A DNA stretch of 25,715 nucleotides. Source: a virus. Position numbers and translations under genes: made by a program. Each line of letters begins with the position of its first letter. The stretch's first letter is position 1. This document shows positions 15,148 to 23,352 of the stretch, one piece after another. The notes beneath the pieces are model-generated. The model did not search any database. It worked only from the letters and a program-made list of their open reading frames with translations, and was not told where the DNA came from. The DNA lies in the IMG/VR virus record IMGVR_UViG_3300027754_000389, positions 1 to 25,715 of that record; one strand, given 5' to 3'.

Positions 15148-16145
15148 GTTTTATTGATGAGAAATACATTTCGTTAGTTTCATCCAGGCTTCAAAAATTT
15201 ACAAAGAAAAAATCAGGTTTATATAACTTCCGTTGTAATTATTGCGGAGACTCTGAAAAGCAAAAAAGTAAAGCAAGGGGATATTTATATCAAATCAAAA
15301 ATGATTATAATTACAAATGCCACAATTGTGGTGCAACACGAACTCTTACAAACTTTTTAAAAGATTTAGATACTGTTCTTTATGATCAGTATGTAATGGA
15401 AAGATATAAGAATGGATTAACTGGAAAGAAATCAAATACACCAGAACCAGAATTTAAATTCGAAGCACCAATATTTAAAAAAAAAAGTTTCAATCTTCCA
15501 ACTATCCTAGAACTAAATAAAGAACATTTAGCAAGAGTTTATTTAGAAAAAAGACAGATACCAGAAAAGTTTTTAAGTGAATTATATTACTGTGAAAATT
15601 TTAAAGAATGGACAAATACACAAAAAGAAACTTTTAAATCGGTTCAATATGATGAACCAAGAATTATTATTCCTTTAATTAAGGATGGTGAAATTTTTGG
15701 TTATCAAGGTCGTAGTTTAAATAAATCATCAAAAGTTAAATACATTACAATCATTCTTGATGATAGTCAACCCAAAATCTTTGGTTGGGATAATCTTGAT
15801 TGGAAAAAAACAATTTATATTGTCGAAGGTCCTTTTGATAGTATGTTTTTGAATAATGCAATTGCGATGGTTGGTGCTGATATGGATTATATGTTTTTTA
15901 TTCACCATTATGATGTTGAATTTGTATTTGTTTATGATAATGAAAAAAGAAATAAAGAAATGATAGCAAGAGTCGAAAAGACAATTGATATGAAATTTCC
16001 TGTGGTGATTTGGCCACAAGACTTGAAATATAAGGACATTAATGATATGATATTAGAAGGACTTGATGTAGAAAAAATCATAAAAGATAATACTTTTATG
16101 GGATTAGTAGCAAAAGCAAAACTTATTGGATGGAAACGAGTATGA
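15144..16145 (+). CDS. 61: DNA primase (gp61-like)
   Basis: Makes RNA primers for lagging-strand synthesis together with gp41 helicase. The 333-aa length agrees with T4 gp61 (342 aa). An N-terminal zinc finger has C31-x2-C34 (CNYCGDS) and C59-x2-C62 (YKCHNCG). The TOPRIM core has IYIVEGPFDS with E228 and FVFVYDNE with D265. Residues 169-190 (PRIIIPLIKDGEIFGYQGR) form the conserved pre-TOPRIM strands. It starts in an ATGA overlap with the coiled-coil gene and ends in an ATGA overlap with nrdA, but lies about 5 kb from gp41. Confidence 0.95.
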   Translation: MSFIDEKYISLVSSRLQKFTKKKSGLYNFRCNYCGDSEKQKSKARGYLYQIKNDYNYKCHNCGATRTLTNFLKDLDTVLYDQYVMERYKNGLTGKKSNTPEPEFKFEAPIFKKKSFNLPTILELNKEHLARVYLEKRQIPEKFLSELYYCENFKEWTNTQKETFKSVQYDEPRIIIPLIKDGEIFGYQGRSLNKSSKVKYITIILDDSQPKIFGWDNLDWKKTIYIVEGPFDSMFLNNAIAMVGADMDYMFFIHHYDVEFVFVYDNEKRNKEMIARVEKTIDMKFPVVIWPQDLKYKDINDMILEGLDVEKIIKDNTFMGLVAKAKLIGWKRV

Positions 16146-18445
16146 GCAATGGAACAAAGGTTATTAAAAGAAGTGGAACTGCCGAAAGATTAGATTTGGA
16201 TAAACTTCATATAATGGTAGAGGAAGCTTGCAAAGACCTCTCTGGGGTTTCTGCATCTCAAGTTGAGATACAGTCTGGCATTCAATTTTATGATGGGATT
16301 ACAACAGCAGAAATACAAGAAATTTTAATTCGTTCTGCATCAGATTTGATTGATTTGGAAACCCCAAACTATCAATATGTTGCTGCCAGACTTTTGTTAT
16401 TTTCTGTTCGTAAATCTTTATATGGAAAACTTCAAGAGCATCCAGACTTTTTTACCCATATTCAGTCTTGTGTAAATCTTGGAGTTTACGACTCTGAAAT
16501 TTTATCATTATACACAGAAGAAGAAATTAATCGTCTTGGTTCTTTTATCAAACATAGTCGCGATTATCTATTTACTTATGCCGGTCTTCGTCAGGTAGTT
16601 GATAAGTATTTGGTACAAGATCGTAGTTCTGGTGGAGTATACGAAACTCCGCAGTTTATGTATATGATGATTGCAGCAACAATCTTCTCTAAATATCCAA
16701 AAGAGATCCGTTTAGATTACATTCGTAAATATTATAATGCAATCTCAAGACACCGAATCAACATTCCAACACCAATCATGGCAGGAGTGCGAACACCACT
16801 TCGTCAATTTGCATCTTGTGTTCTGGTTGATGTTGATGACACCCTCGATAGTATCTTTAGCAGCGATATGGCTATTGGCAGGTATGTCTCACAAAGGGCT
16901 GGTATCGGCATTAACGCAGGCAGAATCAGGGGCATCAACAGCAAAATCAGAGGGGGAGAAGTTTCTCATACAGGTGTTATCCCATTCCTCAAAAAGTTTG
17001 AATCAACTGTTAGATGTTGTACACAAAACGGGATTCGCGGTGGAAGTGCTACTGTCCACTTTCCAATCTGGCACCAAGAAATAGAAGACATTCTTGTTCT
17101 CAAAAATAACAAAGGAACAGAAGATAATCGTGTTCGTAAACTTGATTATTCAATTCAACTTAGTAAAATATTTTATGAAAGATTTATTCAAGATGGTGAA
17201 ATTACGCTTTTCTCCCCGCACGATGTACCTGGATTATATGATTCTTTCGGAACAATTGAGTTTGATTCTCTCTACCTTGGATATGAAAATAACCCCAATG
17301 TTCCAAAGAAAACAATAAAGGCACAAGAACTTATCCTCAATCTTCTTAAAGAAAGAGCAGAAACAGGTCGTATTTATATTATGAATATGGACCATTGTAA
17401 TTTTCATAGTTCTTTTAAGGATCAGATTACAATGTCAAATTTGTGTCAAGAAATAACTTTACCGGTTGTTCCACTTCAGCATATTGATGATGATGGACCA
17501 GAAGAAATAGCAACTTGTATTTTAAGCGCATTAAATGTTGGTAAAATAAAATCAGATGAAGAACTTGAGGAACTTTGTGACCTTACAGTAAGAGCACTTG
17601 ATGAACTGATTGATTATCAACACTACCCTGTAAAGGCAGCAGAGAACTTCACAAAGCGTCGTAGAGCTCTTGGTGTGGGATTTATAGGACTCGCACACTA
17701 TCTTGCAAAACTGGGACTTGCTTATGACTCTCAAGGTGCTTGGGATGCTGTGCATGGTCTTTCTGAATCGTTTCAGTATTACTTGCTGAAAACATCAAAC
17801 CAACTCGCAAAAGAAAAAGGACATTGTGAATATTTTGGACGTACCAAATATTCTGATGGTATGCTTCCGATTGATACTTATAAAAAAGATGTAGATGAAA
17901 TCTCCAATATTCCCTTTCAGCACGACTGGGAAGCACTAAGAGCATCTATTTTAGAGTATGGGTTGAGACATTCCACACTATCAGCACAGATGCCATCAGA
18001 GAGCAGTTCTGTCGTCTCTAATGCAACTAATGGTATCGAACCTCCTCGTGGTTATCTGTCAGTCAAGCAATCCAAAAAGGGACCACTAAAACAGATTGTA
18101 CCTCAATACCAAACTCTCAAAAATAATTATACTTTACTTTGGGATATGAAATCTAATCGAGGATATATCAATATTGTTGCAGTAATGCAAAAGTTTTTTG
18201 ATCAGGCAATATCAGGTAATTGGTCTTATAATCCAGAGAATTATCCTGATAATGAAGTTCCTGTAAGTGTAATGGCAAATGATTTTCTCACCACATATAA
18301 ACTAGGTTGGAAAACAAGTTATTACCAAAATACTTATGATGGAAAGACGGATGATGCAAAAGACGAAAGAGTAAATACTATTGATGATTTAGTAAATGAA
18401 ATTTTAAATTCAGGAGAAGATGACTGTGAAAGTTGCAAAATTTAG
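16142..18445 (+). CDS. nrdA: Ribonucleotide reductase class Ia, large subunit (NrdA)
   Basis: Reduces ribonucleoside diphosphates to deoxyribonucleotides for phage DNA synthesis. The start at 16142 gives an ATGA overlap with the primase stop; an in-frame ATG at 16130 would add 4 residues. The 767-aa protein has an N-terminal ATP-cone (VIKRSGTAERLDLDKLH). Active-site cysteines are C226 (FASC), C435 (NLCQE, the thiyl-radical position, with N433 and E437) and C459 (TCILSALN); these correspond to E. coli C225, C439 and C462. The C-terminal relay cysteines are C762 and C765 in CESC, spaced CxxC rather than the CxxxxC of E. coli. No thioredoxin or glutaredoxin gene is in the window. The 3' end overlaps nrdB. 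Confidence 0.97.
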   Translation: MSNGTKVIKRSGTAERLDLDKLHIMVEEACKDLSGVSASQVEIQSGIQFYDGITTAEIQEILIRSASDLIDLETPNYQYVAARLLLFSVRKSLYGKLQEHPDFFTHIQSCVNLGVYDSEILSLYTEEEINRLGSFIKHSRDYLFTYAGLRQVVDKYLVQDRSSGGVYETPQFMYMMIAATIFSKYPKEIRLDYIRKYYNAISRHRINIPTPIMAGVRTPLRQFASCVLVDVDDTLDSIFSSDMAIGRYVSQRAGIGINAGRIRGINSKIRGGEVSHTGVIPFLKKFESTVRCCTQNGIRGGSATVHFPIWHQEIEDILVLKNNKGTEDNRVRKLDYSIQLSKIFYERFIQDGEITLFSPHDVPGLYDSFGTIEFDSLYLGYENNPNVPKKTIKAQELILNLLKERAETGRIYIMNMDHCNFHSSFKDQITMSNLCQEITLPVVPLQHIDDDGPEEIATCILSALNVGKIKSDEELEELCDLTVRALDELIDYQHYPVKAAENFTKRRRALGVGFIGLAHYLAKLGLAYDSQGAWDAVHGLSESFQYYLLKTSNQLAKEKGHCEYFGRTKYSDGMLPIDTYKKDVDEISNIPFQHDWEALRASILEYGLRHSTLSAQMPSESSSVVSNATNGIEPPRGYLSVKQSKKGPLKQIVPQYQTLKNNYTLLWDMKSNRGYINIVAVMQKFFDQAISGNWSYNPENYPDNEVPVSVMANDFLTTYKLGWKTSYYQNTYDGKTDDAKDERVNTIDDLVNEILNSGEDDCESCKI

Positions 18446-19610
18446 AGTTCACTCGCAAGAACCTACAATGCTAAAAGGAATGACCGTCTTTAATACTAAT
18501 GACGTTGATTCCAAGAAACAACCAATGTTTTTTGGAAAACCACTTGGAATTCAAAGATATGACTCCTATAAGTATCCAATTTTTGATAAGTTAACTCAAC
18601 AACAACTTGGTTTCTTTTGGAGGCCAGAAGAAATTTCTCTACAAAAAGATCGTGCAGATTACCAAACACTAAGACCAGAACAAAGGCATATCTTTACTTC
18701 AAATTTAAAGTATCAAATTATGCTTGATAGTGTTCAAGGTCGTGGTCCTGGAATGGCATTTACACCTTATTGTTCTCTTCCTGAACTTGAAGCATGTATG
18801 ACTGTATGGGGATTTATGGAAATGATACATTCTAGATCTTATACTTATATTATTAAGAATGTTTATCCAGATCCAGCAGAAGTTTTTGATACTATTCTAA
18901 ATAATGAAAAGATATTAGAAAGAGCATCATCAGTTACTGGTGCTTATGATGATTTTATAAATTCTGCACATTCCTATGGAACTTCTAATGATTGGGAGTT
19001 TGCAAATGAAGGTGTTCCTTATGGAACTGATGCAAGACTTGAATTAAAACGAAAACTATATCGTGCAGTTGCTAATGTAAACATTTTAGAGGGGATTAGA
19101 TTTTATGTCTCGTTTGCATGTTCTTTTGCGTTTGGGGAACTTAAACTCATGGAGGGATCTGCCAAAATTATCTCTCTTATCGCAAGAGATGAAAATCAGC
19201 ATCTTGTCATCACTCAAAACATCCTCAACAAATGGAATGACGGAGATGATCCAGAGATGCAGAAGATTGCTAAGGAGGAACAAGAATGGGTAAGAGGAGC
19301 ATTCAAAAAGTGTGTAAATGAAGAAAAACTATGGGCAGAATATTTGTTTAAAGATGGTTCTATGATTGGATTGAATGATAAACTACTTGGAAACTATGTT
19401 GAGTGGATTGCAAATCGTAGAATGAAAGCAGTTGGATTAAAACCTGAATATGATATTGCATCAAAGAACAATCCACTTCCTTGGACTGAACATTGGATTA
19501 ATTCTAAATCAGTTCAAGTTGCACCCCAGGAAACGGAAATTTCTAGCTATTTGGTTGGTGGAATTAAACAAGATATGAAAAACGATAGTTTTACTGGATT
19601 TAAGTTATAG
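18420..19610 (+). CDS. nrdB: Ribonucleotide reductase class Ia, small subunit (NrdB)
   Basis: Carries the diiron-tyrosyl radical cofactor for NrdA. Taking the start at 18420, the ligands are D103 (MLDSVQGR), E134 and H137 (MEMIHSRSY), E224 (NILEGIRF), E258 and H261 (RDENQH), and the radical tyrosine is Y141. The spacing D103-E134-H137-Y141 is the same as D84-E115-H118-Y122 in E. coli, so this is a tyrosyl, class Ia enzyme. AGGAG (18412-18416) lies 3 nt before 18420, and this start overlaps nrdA by 26 nt. In-frame ATGs at 18468 and 18480 (before VFNTNDVD) are alternatives, because homologues as I recall begin near there. Followed by a strong terminator. Confidence 0.96.
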   Translation: MTVKVAKFRVHSQEPTMLKGMTVFNTNDVDSKKQPMFFGKPLGIQRYDSYKYPIFDKLTQQQLGFFWRPEEISLQKDRADYQTLRPEQRHIFTSNLKYQIMLDSVQGRGPGMAFTPYCSLPELEACMTVWGFMEMIHSRSYTYIIKNVYPDPAEVFDTILNNEKILERASSVTGAYDDFINSAHSYGTSNDWEFANEGVPYGTDARLELKRKLYRAVANVNILEGIRFYVSFACSFAFGELKLMEGSAKIISLIARDENQHLVITQNILNKWNDGDDPEMQKIAKEEQEWVRGAFKKCVNEEKLWAEYLFKDGSMIGLNDKLLGNYVEWIANRRMKAVGLKPEYDIASKNNPLPWTEHWINSKSVQVAPQETEISSYLVGGIKQDMKNDSFTGFKL

Positions 19611-19615
19611 GATTT

Positions 19616-19638
19616 GGGGGCATATGCCCCCTTTTTTT
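19616..19638 (+). terminator. Intrinsic terminator after nrdB, fused to a late promoter
   Basis: A perfect palindrome, GGGGGCAT/ATGCCCCC (19616-19631), followed by seven Ts (19632-19638). The last T begins a TATAAATA box. Confidence 0.9.
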
Positions 19639-19645
19639 ATAAATA
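19638..19645 (+). promoter_or_regulatory. Late promoter TATAAATA upstream of the 19667 gene
   Basis: An exact late box at the end of the nrdB terminator T-tract, 21 nt before the ATG at 19667. Confidence 0.75.
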
Positions 19646-19666
19646 AATAAAAACCGTAGAAATGAT

Positions 19667-21100
19667 ATGTCTAATTTTTACAAAAAAGAAAACATAAATG
19701 AAGGTTTGAGTTTTGAAATAAAACCGTCCAGAGGAATTGGAGCATTAACACCTGACGCAGCTCAACAACTAGGACCAAAAGCAGTTGAACTACAAAAGAA
19801 AAAAGCAGCAGAAGTAGATCTTCCTAACAAGTCGGGCGTTAAACTTGCAAATTCATATAAACCGAAAGGAAAAATAGTAAAAGAAGCACACTACAATCCT
19901 ACGACTGGAAAAATTCAAGCAGAAAAACCATCAGAAGAAGAAATTAATACGTTGGCAAAAAAAGCAGCAGCATCTGGACCAAAGAAAAGAAAACCAGTTG
20001 GTTCAGTTCGTAAAAATAGTGCGACCTTCAAACCATCATCACCAGAGCAAGCAAAGGCGGATATGAAAAGTTGGAATGATTATTGGAGTGGAAGTGAAAC
20101 AATTGATGTAGGTGCTGATGCTGGTTCTACTATTAGCGATTTCGTCCATTCAAAGAGCAAAACATTCAAGGGTGATAGTACGAAGCAAAGAATTAAGAGA
20201 GCACTTGGTGCTTATTATGGAGCACAGAAAGAAGAAATAGAAAATAGTTATGAGTGTGTGATAGAAGCACTTGTAGAATATGGATTTGCCGAAGATGCCG
20301 AAACTGCAAACGATATGATTATTGGATTAAGTGAAGGTTTTATTGGTATGATATTTGAAGAATATTTGGAAGAGAAAGCAAGAGGCACTAGACCAAAAAC
20401 AACTGCACACGCATATGATATGGACGAAACTTTGTTTGGTCACGACCATTCAAAGGTGAATGTCCACGTTCATAATGAAAAAGGAGAGAGAACTCAAAGT
20501 TTGAGTAATCAAGAATTCAATACTCATAAACTTCCAAAGGGTCATTCTTATAACTTTGATGAGTTTAGAAGTTCAAAGGTTTTTGAAAAGTCAGCAAAAC
20601 CTTTGAAAAAAATGATTAAGCATTTGAATAAACAAAAAGCACGAGGATATGATACTCATATTGTAACGGCTCGTAGTGATATGGACGATCAACCTGCATT
20701 TGCAAAACATCTTTCTAAGTATGGTATTAATATCAATCCAGGAGAAAACGGTAAAGGACATACTCACGTTCATCGTACAGGTAATCTTGAAGGTAGTGAT
20801 GTTGGAGTAAAGAAGAAAGATACACTTCAAGGTTTATCACAAAAACACGGATATAAGAAAATTCATATGTATGATGATGCTGCAAAGGTCCATAAGGCGG
20901 TTCAAAACACACCAGGAGTTGAGGTCAAAACTCATATGGTAAAACCAAGAGGGAAGTCAGGTGAAGTGCGACCACGGTCGTTTAGAGCAACCGAAACACA
21001 AAAAGAAGAATATTATATTGATTTTGGAATTAATAATATACAAGAAGTGAAAGAAATAGACATTACGCCTTATGAATACTGGAAAGAAAATATAAGATAA
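19667..21100 (+). CDS. Virion-type modular protein with HAD phosphatase domain
   Basis: A 477-aa protein. Residues 1-190 are low-complexity and basic. Residues about 194-233 form a helical module (YECVIEALVEYGFAEDAETA, then MIIGLSEGFIG) that recurs at the C-terminus of the next gene product. Residues 245-425 look like a HAD-superfamily hydrolase: motif I AYDMDET (D251, D253), motif II VTAR (T334) and the late acidic motif MYDDAAK (D403, D404). It is His-rich around 259-269 and 365-369. HAD domains of this sort include 3'-phosphatases such as the PseT/PNK phosphatase, but no kinase domain is present and the substrate is unknown. The late promoter and shared module suggest a packaged or virion-associated enzyme (inference). 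Confidence 0.82.
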   Translation: MSNFYKKENINEGLSFEIKPSRGIGALTPDAAQQLGPKAVELQKKKAAEVDLPNKSGVKLANSYKPKGKIVKEAHYNPTTGKIQAEKPSEEEINTLAKKAAASGPKKRKPVGSVRKNSATFKPSSPEQAKADMKSWNDYWSGSETIDVGADAGSTISDFVHSKSKTFKGDSTKQRIKRALGAYYGAQKEEIENSYECVIEALVEYGFAEDAETANDMIIGLSEGFIGMIFEEYLEEKARGTRPKTTAHAYDMDETLFGHDHSKVNVHVHNEKGERTQSLSNQEFNTHKLPKGHSYNFDEFRSSKVFEKSAKPLKKMIKHLNKQKARGYDTHIVTARSDMDDQPAFAKHLSKYGININPGENGKGHTHVHRTGNLEGSDVGVKKKDTLQGLSQKHGYKKIHMYDDAAKVHKAVQNTPGVEVKTHMVKPRGKSGEVRPRSFRATETQKEEYYIDFGINNIQEVKEIDITPYEYWKENIR

Positions 21101-21103
21101 ATA
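21096..21103 (+). promoter_or_regulatory. Late promoter GATAAATA upstream of the 21129 gene
   Basis: A NATAAATA match overlapping the stop codon of the preceding gene, 25 nt before the ATG at 21129. Confidence 0.68.
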
Positions 21104-21128
21104 ATAGAAAAAGTACTTTTTTAGTAAA

Positions 21129-22601
21129 ATGAAGCAAGAGAATTTAGACGAGCTTAAAAATATCTACTTAGGTTTGGTGACTGGTGGGGAAGGACCGGAA
21201 GTGTTGAGTGAGGCACCTACTCAATTTGCTAAAGATTTACAGAATAATATAAGAGATACGGCAGCTCAAAAAACAGTTAATAAAGCTCTTAGTGGAGGAC
21301 TAAAACCTGCTGCAACACCTACAGTTCCGAGACCTGCTGCACCTACTCAATTTGCTAAAGATTTGCAGAATAATATAAGAGATACGGCAGCTCAAAAAAC
21401 AGTTAATAAAGCTCTTAGTGGAGGACTAAAACCTGCTGCAACACTACCAGCAAAAAAAGTTGGTCCTAAGATTGTAGGTCCTAAGATTGTAGGTCCTGGT
21501 GGTGATAATAGTGGAGGAACACCAGCAGGACAAGCACCAAAACCTGCTGCTCCAAGACCAGCAGCAGCACCTACAAAACCAATGGGTGGCGCTCCTATGG
21601 ACCAGTTTGCAAGAGCAAATCCAACTCTTGCCGCCAAAGTAAAACCAGGGCAATCTGGATATGATACTATCAACACAAGATTATCTGCCGATAACGATAG
21701 AGGACCAAGCACACCAACACCAGCAGCAGAACCTTCTGGTGAAACTGATAGGCTCAAAAAGGCACTTGACATCAAAAAGTCAGATGTGACCTCTTCTTAT
21801 GAATGGTCTTCAGTAAAAACTCTAAAGAATATTGCAGATGCATATTCTAGTGTTTATGAGAAGAAAGAATATGAAACATCCAGAGATAAAGACAAAGATG
21901 GTGATAATGACTTTGCTGATAATATGATTGCTCGAATGGTTGCTTCTGGTATGTCCCGTGAAGAAGCAATTAAGAAAGTAAAGAATAAGTCTTATAATGA
22001 AGAAATTGAGTATATTGAAGAAAGAGACGAAGGCAAACCAGGTTTAATGTTTAAGAAGATTGCTGCAAAAGCAGCAAAGAAATATGGTTCAAAAGAAGCA
22101 GGCAATAGAGTTGCTGGAGCAATTCGTAAGAAAGTTCTTGCAAATGAAGCAACTGCGATGGCTAAGAGAGGTCTTGATGAACCTGCAATTCGTAATAAGA
22201 TTGCATCAACAACTCGTGGCGATGAGAGTGCAGACAAAGCAACTGCACTAGCAGATCGTGAAACTTATGGTGATAATAAAAAGAAAGAAGGTAGAGAGAA
22301 ACTTGCAAGAAAGCAAAGAGGCGATTTCCGTGATACGACTTCTTCAAATCCTGGACTTCACGGATATGCATACAAAGCAACAACCGATGCTGATAAAGAA
22401 AAGCAGGCAGCAAGAGGAAAACAAAGAGGTGTCCTAACTCCTAATGAAAAGAAGACCCTGAATAGAGAAGAAGTTCATATCTATGATACTATTATATCAC
22501 ACTTACTTGAATATGGTTTCGCAGATACAGAAGAAGGTGCAGATGTGATTATTGAAAATATGAGCCAATCTTGGATTAAACAAATCCTAAGTGAAGATTG
22601 A
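21129..22601 (+). CDS. Modular virion-type protein with internal 42-residue repeat
   Basis: A 490-aa protein, not matched to a named family. The N-terminal part (residues 29-105) contains a near-exact tandem duplication starting APTQFAKDLQNNIRDTAAQ, with a 42-residue period. A Pro/Ala/Gly-rich linker with VGPKI repeats follows. Residues 253-264 read DKDKDGDNDFAD, an EF-hand or dockerin-like acidic loop, followed by MIARMVASGMSREEAIKKV. The middle is basic and helical (KIAAKAAKKYG, RVAGAIRKKV). The C-terminal about 40 residues (YDTIISHLLEYGFADTEEGA, then SQSWIKQIL) repeat the module seen in the preceding gene product. A structural or packaged role is likely from the late promoter and composition, but unproven. 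Confidence 0.78.
   Translation: MKQENLDELKNIYLGLVTGGEGPEVLSEAPTQFAKDLQNNIRDTAAQKTVNKALSGGLKPAATPTVPRPAAPTQFAKDLQNNIRDTAAQKTVNKALSGGLKPAATLPAKKVGPKIVGPKIVGPGGDNSGGTPAGQAPKPAAPRPAAAPTKPMGGAPMDQFARANPTLAAKVKPGQSGYDTINTRLSADNDRGPSTPTPAAEPSGETDRLKKALDIKKSDVTSSYEWSSVKTLKNIADAYSSVYEKKEYETSRDKDKDGDNDFADNMIARMVASGMSREEAIKKVKNKSYNEEIEYIEERDEGKPGLMFKKIAAKAAKKYGSKEAGNRVAGAIRKKVLANEATAMAKRGLDEPAIRNKIASTTRGDESADKATALADRETYGDNKKKEGREKLARKQRGDFRDTTSSNPGLHGYAYKATTDADKEKQAARGKQRGVLTPNEKKTLNREEVHIYDTIISHLLEYGFADTEEGADVIIENMSQSWIKQILSED
21213..21444 (+). repeat. Direct repeat, two 106-bp copies with period 126 bp
   Basis: Copies at 21213-21318 and 21339-21444 differ at one base (A21239 versus G21365, a silent Leu codon change). 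They are separated by 20 nt encoding a Pro-rich linker. The near identity at the DNA level points to a recent in-frame duplication. Confidence 0.93.
21462..21497 (+). repeat. 15-bp tandem repeat encoding VGPKI
   Basis: GGTCCTAAGATTGTA occurs at 21462-21476 and 21477-21491, followed by a partial third copy (GGTCCT, 21492-21497). It lies in the Pro/Gly linker of the 21129 gene. Confidence 0.9.
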
Positions 22602-22621
22602 TTTATAAAAACAAATAAGTA

Positions 22622-22649
22622 AAAGCACCTATTGACTAGGTGCTTTTTT
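22622..22649 (+). terminator. Intrinsic terminator after the 21129 gene
   Basis: A 10-bp stem (22622-22631 AAAGCACCTA with 22637-22646 TAGGTGCTTT), a TTGAC loop and a T-run (22644-22649). Confidence 0.9.
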
Positions 22650-22660
22650 ATGACTATAAT
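22632..22660 (+). promoter_or_regulatory. Early sigma70-like promoter embedded in the terminator
   Basis: TTGACT (22632-22637) starts in the terminator loop; after exactly 17 nt comes TATAAT (22655-22660). Eleven of twelve consensus positions match. It should drive the endonuclease-like gene at 22725. Confidence 0.78.
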
Positions 22661-22724
22661 AACTCTGTGGGTTTTGAGAAAATATCTTAGGTTCTAAATA
22701 CATTAAGATTACTTAAAGGACCTC

Positions 22725-23186
22725 TTGGCGACATATAATAATCCTTGGTTATATAATGAAGAACCCTTTGAGACAAATGATATCCAAGATTGGTATGGGT
22801 TTGTATATCACATACGAAACACTTGTAATACTCGGTGTTATATTGGAAGAAAGTACTTTTGGTCTTTTACAAAGGATAAAGGAAAGAAAAGAAAAAGCAA
22901 AAAGGAAAGTGATTGGAAAAATTATTATGGAAGCTGTACAGAACTCAAAGAAGACATAAAGATATTTGGAAAAGATAAGTTTGAAAGAAAGATTATAAGT
23001 CTTCACAAGACATTAGGAAAAACTAATTATGAAGAAACTAAACAGTTATTTTTAAATAATGTTTTGATTGAAGCACTTGACGATAATCATCCAAAGTATT
23101 ATAATTCACAGATACTATCTCGTTATTTTAGGAAAGATTATTTCAATTATGAATCAAACAAAAACACAAATAATGGTGCAGTGTGA
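22725..23186 (+). CDS. GIY-YIG-like endonuclease, possible free-standing homing endonuclease
   Basis: A 153-aa protein. GFVYHIRNTCNTRCYIGRKYF (from about residue 25) has the spacing of a GIY-YIG nuclease N-terminus, with GFV in place of GIY and YIG intact. Downstream DWKNYYGSC, a FERKIISLH strand/helix and YYNSQILSRY match the pattern I recall in phage GIY-YIG-like proteins. The start is TTG at 22725, with AAAGGA (22715-22720) 4 nt upstream; no in-frame ATG precedes the conserved part. Free-standing nucleases of this type in phages often promote their own spread into related genomes. It has its own early promoter. Confidence 0.72.
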   Translation: MATYNNPWLYNEEPFETNDIQDWYGFVYHIRNTCNTRCYIGRKYFWSFTKDKGKKRKSKKESDWKNYYGSCTELKEDIKIFGKDKFERKIISLHKTLGKTNYEETKQLFLNNVLIEALDDNHPKYYNSQILSRYFRKDYFNYESNKNTNNGAV

Positions 23187-23352
23187 TAGTATTGTTGCAT
23201 ATTATATTGAACGAATAGAACATCATTATAAAAATGGAAGAAAAAAAGAAGCAAGATGTTTACATAAAGAAATTCAACAATGGATACAGGAAAAAGAAGA
23301 TTATGAAGTGATTACTTTAGAATACTTAACTGATTATTTTGACAAAACCTAA
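23149..23352 (+). CDS. Small conserved-looking hypothetical protein
   Basis: A 67-aa helical protein (MNQTKTQIMVQCDSIVAYYI, then HYKNGRKKEARCLHKEIQQW) with an acidic/aromatic C-terminus. The function is unknown; the A-x-Y-x-x-x...K.GR..EA...H.EI pattern suggests a helical-hairpin protein. ATG 23149 overlaps the 3' end of the endonuclease-like gene by 38 nt in another frame. An alternative start is ATG 23173. The last codons contain the -35 of the next promoter. Confidence 0.6.
   Translation: MNQTKTQIMVQCDSIVAYYIERIEHHYKNGRKKEARCLHKEIQQWIQEKEDYEVITLEYLTDYFDKT

Noticed and set aside
21213-21444. CRISPR-like or regulatory direct repeat
   Set aside because: Only two long copies, in frame and coding; it has none of the short-repeat and unique-spacer pattern of a CRISPR array. 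No CRISPR array was seen anywhere in the window.
21392-21775. 127-codon minus-strand ORF rich in Pro/Ala/Gly
   Set aside because: It is the mirror of the Pro/Ala-rich linker and repeats in the + strand gene, and a low-complexity frame stays open by composition.
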